Shown here one piece after another: positions 57,445 through 64,000 of a stretch of 64,000 nucleotides of DNA; the stretch's first letter is position 1; the number at the start of each line of letters is the position of its first letter. This DNA comes from Paralvinella palmiformis (Eukaryota; Annelida; Polychaeta; Terebellida; Alvinellidae), in assembly GCA_025642065.1 (NCBI GenBank), contig JAODUP010000486.1, positions 538,501-602,500 on the forward strand, in the 5' to 3' direction. Made by a program: the position numbers and the translations under genes. The notes under the pieces are model-generated. The model was given only the letters and a program-made list of their open reading frames with translations, was not told the DNA's origin and did no database searches.

Positions 57445-57495
<51 letters not shown>

Positions 57496-57496
57496 A
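57442..57496. repeat. (GAT)n microsatellite
   Basis: Eighteen or so perfect GAT units. Confidence 0.97.
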
Positions 57497-57689
57497 ACAC
57501 TAATCTCACAACCTCTTTATACTAGTGTATTGAAACAAATATCGAAAACACATTTGTAATCCGTATTTCGGTAGACAAACCGCATACAATCTACCCAGTG
57601 ATGTTAGGTAGTTAATGAAGCTAATTATGATACTGTAGATACTATTATTATAATACTGCTAAAATGTATTTCACGTTTAACAAAACACA

Positions 57690-57706
57690 ACACACACACA
57701 CACATA

Positions 57707-57763
<57 letters not shown>

Positions 57764-57833
57764 TAATATAACACACACACACACACATACATACACACAT
57801 AAACAGCATACATAAAACACACACACACACATA

Positions 57834-57872
<39 letters not shown>

Positions 57873-57885
57873 ATATATATATAAA
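57690..57885. repeat. Compound (CA)n(TA)n microsatellite
   Basis: Alternating CA and TA runs over about 195 bp. Confidence 0.95.
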
Positions 57886-58394
57886 CCAAAGACACATACC
57901 TGTATTTATATATTAAAACATAGGACACAGTATATAACAGATGAGACGGTTTATTTCCCATATATGAAGGAAAACACATTGTTGGCAAATTCCGTCGACA
58001 GATGGCATATGTCGCAATTTTAATCAATCATCACGTCTGATGTGAATAAACAAGGGATATTCGACAGGCAGCTTCATATATACTATAACATCATATGTTT
58101 ACCTCATACTTACGTTTATAGAACAAGAGCATGATTTCACATCAAAGGATTAATAATACACTTAAATGTACAGTTCACGCATTGTCACAACAATAATTTA
58201 AAGCTAAAATCAGTTATTAATTTTAGGATGTCACTTCCATCAACCAGATCCTGATAGCTGCCATCTAAATCGCATAATATTCTGAAAACATTCCACAATA
58301 TGTACAGCTGTCCATTGTCTAGAGGGGTGAGACATAATTAATTATGCGTTAACAAATGTTATGAATGGAAATTTCCAATTTGAAACGCATAGTT

Positions 58395-58817
58395 TCACAA
58401 TTTGTTTGTATCCACCGCTACACATGTTAGCGTTTCCGTTTCACAATCTTTAAACCTTCCGTAAATGTTTTGTCCTCGTTGAACTTCCTTGACAGACCAA
58501 TAACACCAAACAGCTCCAGTCAACGTACAAACTATCCCGATACAAAGAAATGTAGCCGCGAGGATGAGCCATAATGGTGAAGACAAACCACGTGATATCA
58601 GGAAGAAGACAGACGCTGATACGAGATTGACAAGACCGAGAGTTATTTCCAGAACTTGCCATTTGTACGGAAACGACGTTAGCCAACCCATATTTATATC
58701 CCTTGATGAACAGCTTCCTATTGAACACTCTACTGCTGTGAACTTCATCCATTTGACAACATGGAAGCCATTTGTTAAGACTGGAAGCTTGTCAACACTA
58801 ACAAGCCATAAACACCA
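58395..58817 (-). CDS. Small membrane-protein exon, copy 3 (fullest copy)
   Basis: Minus-strand frame open from 58817 (after TGA) to stop 58395. The 117-residue part from ATG 58748 has a polar cysteine-containing start (AVECSIGSCSSRDINMGWL), a hydrophobic segment at residues 31-52 (VLEITLGLVNLVSASVFFLI), a second at 58-83 (PLWLILAATFLCIGIVCTLT...), then a charged turn YWSVKEVQRGQNIYGRF and a short tail ending VDTNKL. The LGLVNL...PLW...G pattern is loosely reminiscent of MS4A/CD20-like four-helix proteins, of which this would be the first two helices; that is a guess. Upstream in-frame residues (VSVDKLPVLTNGFHVVKW) may be part of the exon. No acceptor or polyadenylation signal was fixed. Three poorer copies lie at 37.9, 44.0 and 48.6 kb. 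Confidence 0.5.
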   Translation of the reverse strand, partial: WCLWLVSVDKLPVLTNGFHVVKWMKFTAVECSIGSCSSRDINMGWLTSFPYKWQVLEITLGLVNLVSASVFFLISRGLSSPLWLILAATFLCIGIVCTLTGAVWCYWSVKEVQRGQNIYGRFKDCETETLTCVAVDTNKL

Positions 58818-58989
58818 TCACTGTGTCTGTAATACTGTTAGACAGCAGCTAACAATCTCTAAGAAGACAATTAATCCCAAAACATTGTTACCTTCTCGGG
58901 TATTAGTACCAATCAATTCTGATTAATGTCGTTGTAAATCAATCGTCATAACTTATCCGTTTAAATAATCCAATCGTTCTAGCCAGTAA

Positions 58990-59575
58990 GTAAATCCGTC
59001 CAGTTAGCTTCGTGGAGTTATTATTGATCAATCCAGTGAAACGAGCGAAATGGGAAGCTAGTGGATGATACAACGACGTCAGGATCAATTCGTAATATTG
59101 GTGTGGTTCCCCTCATTCCATCACACGTGATGATTTTTGTGTATTATGCACTCATTATTTGCCTGTCGCCCCGTCTAGTAAACGACCCAATAATAGGGCC
59201 GATGTCTGGTCTTCTCTCTACACTGACGGACTATACACCGGTCCAGTAGGGAAACTATCCTTCTCTAATACTGTTGTAGATAGTTGTGTTATATATCGCT
59301 CGCTGTTGTATAATACAAACAGGTAAGCTGGGCGTCTGGAGTATAGTTTGGTTACGGGCAAGTCAATTAAGGAGAGATATTGGTCTTTATATTCATCAGG
59401 GCACGTATTATGTGATGACTAATGCCAGGATAATGGGAGATCGATTGAGAACTGCAGATTGTTTTATATAATACTCTGTACGTGACGTGAAGCTATAGGA
59501 CTTCCGGTTTGATATATTCAGGTATATAAGGTAAATAGGGGCATACCTTGTTTTTTAAGATAAAATTATATTAAC
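58990..59575. other. Nothing firmly recognised
   Basis: Slightly GC-richer patches with 61-62-codon frames (59061-59249 and 59286-59471) that I cannot support as genes. Confidence 0.4.
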
Positions 59576-59577
59576 GG

Positions 59578-59594
59578 TGTATGTGTGTGTGTCA

Positions 59595-59648
<54 letters not shown>

Positions 59649-59658
59649 TTGTGTGTGT

Positions 59659-59690
<32 letters not shown>

Positions 59691-59744
59691 TCCTGTGTGT
59701 GTATGTGCTTCGGTATGTGTATGTGTGTATGTGTGTGTGTGTCA

Positions 59745-59776
<32 letters not shown>

Positions 59777-59840
59777 CTATATATATATGTGTGTGTGTGT
59801 GTGTGAGTGTGTGTGTGTGTATATATGTGTGTGTGTGTGA
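59578..59840. repeat. (GT)n/(TA)n compound microsatellite
   Basis: GT-rich repeat with embedded TA runs. All cysteine/valine frames here are artefacts. Confidence 0.97.
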
Positions 59841-60162
59841 ACTAATAAATAAACTATGTTTTATTGTAATAAAGCTAAATAACTTTGGTTAGACTTCGCG
59901 AAACTGAAATCCATTGTTAGTCAAAAGTAGGTTGAATAAGTTATCGTCTGCCAACGTGTTTTATCACGTGTTGTTTCTTTATTTACATCTGCATGTACTA
60001 GGTATAAGTATAACCAAATGATTGAAGATTCGTATCCATGCCTCGACACCAAACCTGACACCAATTTTGAGCTCTGAGTACAGCTAGTTGGTGTTTGTTC
60101 TGAACGAACTGAAGGTCTTTGGTTATAGGATAATAGGCGTTTGTTTTAAAGTAAATACGATA

Positions 60163-60390
60163 TCAACGTTTGGTTGTTCTAGAGATAATATCCGGGAAAT
60201 GAAAAAAATCGTCTGCTTTTACAAAATGAAGCGTCGAGGAGTATCGTACCATGGATTTATATTTTGCAAAGATAGTATTCTTAAATTTAAAATAATCGCC
60301 AAGAAAATACTCTTGCGTGATTTTCTTCTCGCAATCGTATAATGCGTAAAATGTAGATGACAAGCGCCCAAAATAAAAACACATAGACAC
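60163..60390 (-). CDS. Weak candidate frame, unknown
   Basis: A 75-codon minus-strand frame (for example EKKITQEYFLGDYFKFKN and ADDFFHFPDIISRTTKR) is open against a plus-strand frame over the same bases. Composition is AT-driven but more even than the background. No motif, splice site or homologue in the window. Probably chance. Confidence 0.15.
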   Translation of the reverse strand: MSMCFYFGRLSSTFYALYDCEKKITQEYFLGDYFKFKNTIFAKYKSMVRYSSTLHFVKADDFFHFPDIISRTTKR

Positions 60391-60610
60391 GACTTTGCTA
60401 TAAACCAGCCATTTCTTACTCCCTTTATATTTTCATCGATTACTTTATCGCCGAAGTTTGACAGGACGTAATGGCGACACGATTCCTGAGTGACGATTTA
60501 ACAGTCGATTTTCTCATTAAGTTCACTAATAGATCAGTCTAGGTAACGACACCCAGTTGGTAACGGATTCCAGCGGGATGCCGCTTTCTGCGAATAAATT
60601 GTTATCGTTT

Positions 60611-60874
60611 TCACGAAATGGTAGATTTAAAAACGGAAAAGTGCCCCAGAAGATGGAAACGCCTTCCTAATTCGCTTTGGTCCTGGCTTGGTTGGAATTC
60701 CACATAATCTTTTCTTGGCGTGTAACCATAAGGTTGGAGACCTTTCAGCCATATGTCGTCGTCTACACGGAAGGCATTCAACGATTTTGATACTATTTCC
60801 TCTGTTGGATGACATGTCAACTGCTGATCCATCTGACATAATTCAATTTTGTTGTGATTAAGTGTGAATACCAT
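60611..60874 (-). CDS. Possible coding segment, 87 aa, unknown product
   Basis: From ATG 60874 (MVFTLNHNKIELCQMDQQLT) to a stop at 60611 the frame is open, with balanced, soluble-protein composition: CHPTEEIVSKSLNAFRVDDD, IWLKGLQPYGYTPRKDYVEF and QPSQDQSELGRRFHLLG. GC is above the local average, and the competing frame on the same strand is shorter. No family is recognised. It may be an exon whose true ends are splice sites that I could not fix. Confidence 0.35.
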   Translation of the reverse strand: MVFTLNHNKIELCQMDQQLTCHPTEEIVSKSLNAFRVDDDIWLKGLQPYGYTPRKDYVEFQPSQDQSELGRRFHLLGHFSVFKSTIS

Positions 60875-60920
60875 ATGGAACAACAGTTAAGGTAATCAAC
60901 TTAACATCAGTTACGGTGAA

Positions 60921-60951
60921 TACTTGTGACATAACGAATATGTCACAAGTA
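60921..60951. repeat. Perfect 13-bp inverted repeat, 5-nt loop
   Basis: TACTTGTGACATA, loop ACGAA, TATGTCACAAGTA. It would fold as a hairpin. It lies about 50 bp upstream of the 60.6 kb frame (minus strand). Function unknown. Confidence 0.8.
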
Positions 60952-61009
60952 TGATATAAGACGTTTATGTTACTATATAAAGTTTCTACCAACTGAGTTC
61001 GCTCCATTA

Positions 61010-61073
61010 TCCTTGGAGGTCGCTCGGCCCATTTAGCCTACCATGTGCACACAAGTGGCCGTAAAATCATCAT
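61010..61073 (+). mobile_element. SINE family 1, 3' fragment
   Basis: CTTGGAGGTCGCTCGGCCCA to GTGGCCGTAAAATCATCATC only; no tRNA head. Confidence 0.75.
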
Positions 61074-61079
61074 CAATCT

Positions 61080-61900
61080 TCTACAAATAAATCTCTGAAT
61101 GAACATTTTTTGCACAAATCGACTTCGAGAATGTGTCCGGTTCTATAACAAAATTCAACCTAATACGTAAATCGTGACTCTTTCCAACTAATTATTTAGT
61201 GATTTCCTGGAATATATTCTAGTCGTTTTTCAAAGTGGAACATCTCGTCTCTGATACCAAATTCAGCTTTAGATATTCTCGAAGAGAGAGTATTAGTGCA
61301 CGTTTCAGACAATTAATGATGACGTGTTAGGCTTTTCGGTTATTCTAACCAGCCTCGTATGTGGACAACTTACAGCCTAGCTGGATTAAAGTGACTCTCA
61401 TTTGGAAATAGCGTCCATTTAAACAAAAACTAATTCATTTTGAGTTCATTTTGATATTTGTGAAAAATCGAAATTATTTCTCGATTAGTAGATAGATACA
61501 GATGCTTGACGTCATTCGAGTTGAACACTGAAATTAACCTATTGTGCTTTCCTTGGTCATATCTTGAATAGTAAAATACGAAAACTTAACTTGAGCTTTC
61601 TACTGTCGTAGTACCGTATATTGTATTACCCTAAGGATCATTGGGCGTAGCATTTAGAGGCCAATACTGTGAATTTGTACAAAAACATTGATGGCCATTA
61701 TCAGTGTTTGTGAAGAGAAGCCAGCTCGTTCAATAAAAGATGGTTACCTTGCAGCTTGGGTCCCCTTTTTGTAACTATTACAGTAACACCTGAGTAAATG
61801 ATAGCTCTTAATGGCGGCTTATTAATAACAATAAACTATAATGGGCTTCGGTTTAGGCACGTCACATAGTAGTGTTAATAAATGTTAAGAATTTTGTCGG
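61080..61900. other. Nothing recognised
   Basis: No supportable feature. Confidence 0.5.
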
Positions 61901-61908
61901 CTGTGATT

Positions 61909-62066
61909 AGGGCGCCTCCGTGGCCTAGCTGGTATCGCGATTGCCCACTGATCTCTAGCACCTGGGTTCAAACCCCGATCGGGCCATGTCAGATGGGCGT
62001 TCCATCTTTCACTTCGTTCCATTTAGCCTACCTTGTGCACAAAAGTGGCCGTAAAACAACAACAAC
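61909..62066 (+). mobile_element. SINE family 1 variant with well-kept tRNA head
   Basis: A box TGGCCTAGCTGGTAT (61920-61934) and B box GGGTTCAAACCCC (61964-61976) are close to consensus. The middle of the core is deleted (TTCCATTTAGCCTACCTTGT follows shortly after the head) and the tail is (CAA)n rather than (ATC)n. The acceptor stem cannot pair, so it is not a tRNA gene. Confidence 0.85.
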
Positions 62067-62505
62067 TTGTCGGCTGTGATCATTTCCTATTAATCTTAGC
62101 CTTGCTTTGTCACATTTTATCAGCCACATCCTCTTCTTAACGGGAACCGTAGATACATCTATACATAGATATTCCAAAAATGCTGGTGTCTAGACAGACA
62201 TCTAAGTGTCATTCGGTGAAAACTACTTTTTAGACGGTAGTAACAAACTGAAAAATCATTGTAAGTTAAACCTCGCTCCGTGTGTTTGATTCAATTGACC
62301 TATAGTGAGATATTCAGACCATTCAAATGATAACCATGGTCAATATGGGCTGTTAATAGTTAAAAAGCCAAGGCTAAACAATAAATATTCACTCATTAGA
62401 CTATTTAGTCCAATGATAAAGAACAGAGTATGTTGGTTATCCGAACAAACGCTAGAGAACGGGAACCGTCTTCCTCCTCCGGGAGACCAAACATTTTGCT
62501 GTTAA

Positions 62506-62616
62506 ATAAATAATAAATGCGACAACGGGATTAGTTCCTACAGAGGGAGTAAACAACTTGACAGATGTGTAATGATCAATGGCAAAACCGCCGGTTGGCC
62601 AATGAATATTACATGA
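62506..62616 (+). pseudogene. PAN/apple-like exon, relic
   Basis: INNKCDNGISSYRGSKQLDR and CVMINGKTAGWP match the second half of the 22749 and 44782 exons (INNECERISFYRVGKQLDR, CVMINTKT). A TAA stands immediately before (62503-62505), and the first half is replaced by unrelated or heavily altered sequence. A decayed partial copy. Confidence 0.55.
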
Positions 62617-63008
62617 ACTGAACATTATGACGGCCTCAACTGTGATCGTCGGTAAATTCGTAGATACCAGTAGCCCAAAGCTCGCCTCTGTATGGAAGGG
62701 ATGCGCGTATCTTCTCTAACCGCTGCTCGTCCGATTATAAAATAGACTGAACTAAATATGGAATATATTATTTATAGGGTTATTATGTTTTAAAGGATCA
62801 ATACTACGTAGATGTAAAGAAGCGGTGCCATCCAACAAGATCCATCTGTCCAGTGGGGGTCTGATTCTCTTCAGCTTCCACATTACGACCTTCATTCGGT
62901 TTGTAGCAAGGGGACTTCTTTGACTGACATTTTATGATTAAATTTATGAACGGTGGGTAGCTTTAGAAAGTAAATTGATGGAATGATACTGATTATGATT
63001 AATAATAG

Positions 63009-63085
63009 TAGATCTGAGTGGCTGCGATTTACAAATAATTCAGTATCCATAAAATTTGTCAATGGCAGTTTGATCCGGGGAGCAT
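63009..63085 (+). pseudogene. Tc1-like transposase fossil
   Basis: RSEWLRFTNNSVSIKFVNGS, then LIRGAF, matches RAEWLRFTNTAVSRMLVTLR LIRAGYF of the Tc1-like copies in this window. Only this short block is left. Confidence 0.5.
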
Positions 63086-63206
63086 TCACTGCATGGGGAT
63101 CCAGAAATACACCAAGATCCTGTCGGGAATCGCCTTCGACGGATAGACGGTCATTTACAGCACATGGTTTACAGTGATTAGAGTAGAATCCTAGTATAGC
63201 AAACGT

Positions 63207-63319
63207 GTGATGACGGTAGAAGTAATAGTAGTAGCAGTAGTAGTAATAGCAATAGTAGTAGTAGTAGTAGTAGTAGTAGTAATAACAGTAGTAGTAGTAA
63301 TAGTAGTAGTAGTAATAAC

Positions 63320-63350
<31 letters not shown>

Positions 63351-63661
63351 ATAACAGTAGTAGTAGTAGTAGTAGTAATAAGAGTAGTAGTGGTAGTAGT
63401 AGTAGTAATAACAGTAGTAGTAGTAGTAATAGTAGTAGTAGTAATAACAGTAGTAGTAGTAGTAGTAGTAGAAAGAGTAGTATACTAGTATAGTAATAGT
63501 AACTTATGATAGTAGTAGTAGTAGTAGTAGTGGTAGTAGTAGTAGTAATAACAGTAGTAGTGGTAGTAGTAGTAGTAATAACAGTAGTAGTAGTAGTAGT
63601 AGTAGTAGTAATAACAGTAGTAGTAGTAGTAATAGTAGTAGTAGTAATAACATTAGTAGTG

Positions 63662-63709
<48 letters not shown>

Positions 63710-63786
63710 ATAGTAATAGTAGTAGTAGTAATAGTAATAGTAGTAGTAGTAATAACAGTAGTAGTGGTAGCAGTAGTAGTAATAAC

Positions 63787-63820
<34 letters not shown>

Positions 63821-63958
63821 ACAGTAGTAGTAGTAGTAATAGTAGTAGTAGTAATAACAGTAGTAGTAGTAGTAGTAGAAATAGTAGTATACTAGTATAG
63901 TAATAGTAACTTATGATAGTAGTAGTAATAGTAGTAGTAGTAGTCGTAGTAGTAGTAT
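63207..63958. repeat. (AGT)n array with 407-bp higher-order repeat
   Basis: About 750 bp of AGT repeat interrupted regularly by AATAACAGT. A block with ACTAGTATAGTAATAGTAAC occurs at 63484 and again at 63891, 407 bp apart, so the array itself was tandemly duplicated. Polyvaline frames are artefacts. Confidence 0.97.
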
Positions 63959-64000
63959 GAGGAGGAGGAGGAGCAGGAGTTATTGTTGTTGTTGTAATGA

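Noticed and set aside
58450..58752. 100-codon minus-strand frame overlapping the membrane-protein exon
   Set aside because: It is a shadow; only the other frame has hydrophobic segments, and only it stays in register across the 81-bp indel without loss of sense.
61909..61985. tRNA gene
   Set aside because: A and B boxes are good but the acceptor stem does not pair and the sequence continues into the SINE core.
63207..63895. Polyvaline frames of 93 and 129 codons
   Set aside because: Translation of an AGT microsatellite.

Overview
The window reads as nuclear DNA of an animal and not of a microbe. It is AT-rich. It has no dense gene array. It carries tRNA-headed SINEs, decayed Tc1-like DNA transposons, a non-LTR retrotransposon remnant, the 5' end of a Ty3/Gypsy-like LTR element, and dozens of long microsatellites. 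Candidate coding segments are short, isolated, and bounded by splice-like sites. A lophotrochozoan, probably a mollusc, is my best guess from the general look of the repeats. That is inference, and no species-level marker was seen.

Layout. 1-1.1 kb: LTR, primer-binding site and broken gag of a Gypsy-like element on the minus strand. 1.1-9.7 kb: minisatellites, SINEs, and several small exon-like open frames (4.7, 7.0, 7.3 and 9.5 kb), two of them preceded by good 3' splice sites and one carrying an in-frame 24-codon tandem duplication. 9.7-16 kb: mostly featureless AT-rich DNA plus one interspersed repeat. 16.3-19.3 kb: a block also present at 34.1-36.9 kb; it holds an intact exon-like frame (minus strand, 18.7 kb) with a cysteine pattern resembling PAN/apple domains. 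20.5 kb: a textbook-looking 3'-terminal exon. 21.05-21.47 kb: a near-perfect 11-bp satellite. 22.4-24.2 kb: a block repeated at 44.5-46.1 kb; each copy holds the same PAN-like exon.

From 27.3 to about 59 kb lies a nest of segmental duplications. The core is an inverted duplication, with the left arm at 27.34-41.39 kb and the right arm at 46.10-53.68 kb. The spacer is itself built of copies of DNA found elsewhere in the window: 42.2-44.0 kb recurs at 53.6-56.3 kb, 44.0-44.4 kb recurs inverted at 37.6-37.9 kb, and 44.5-46.1 kb recurs at 22.4-24.2 kb. A gene fragment encoding a small hydrophobic membrane protein occurs four times in this nest. Only the copy at 58.4 kb keeps an 81-bp segment that both arms lack, so that copy is the least damaged. 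Two decayed Tc1-like elements landed after the main duplications. 56-64 kb: SINEs, a possible coding frame at 60.6 kb, fossil PAN-like and Tc1-like fragments, and a 750-bp (AGT)n tract with a higher-order repeat.

How it fits together: no complete gene can be assembled. The most coherent biological signal is a family of PAN-like exons and of membrane-protein exons carried and reshuffled by local duplication, some copies intact and some broken. This is the pattern of a fast-evolving receptor or lectin-type gene cluster. That interpretation is inference and would need transcript data.
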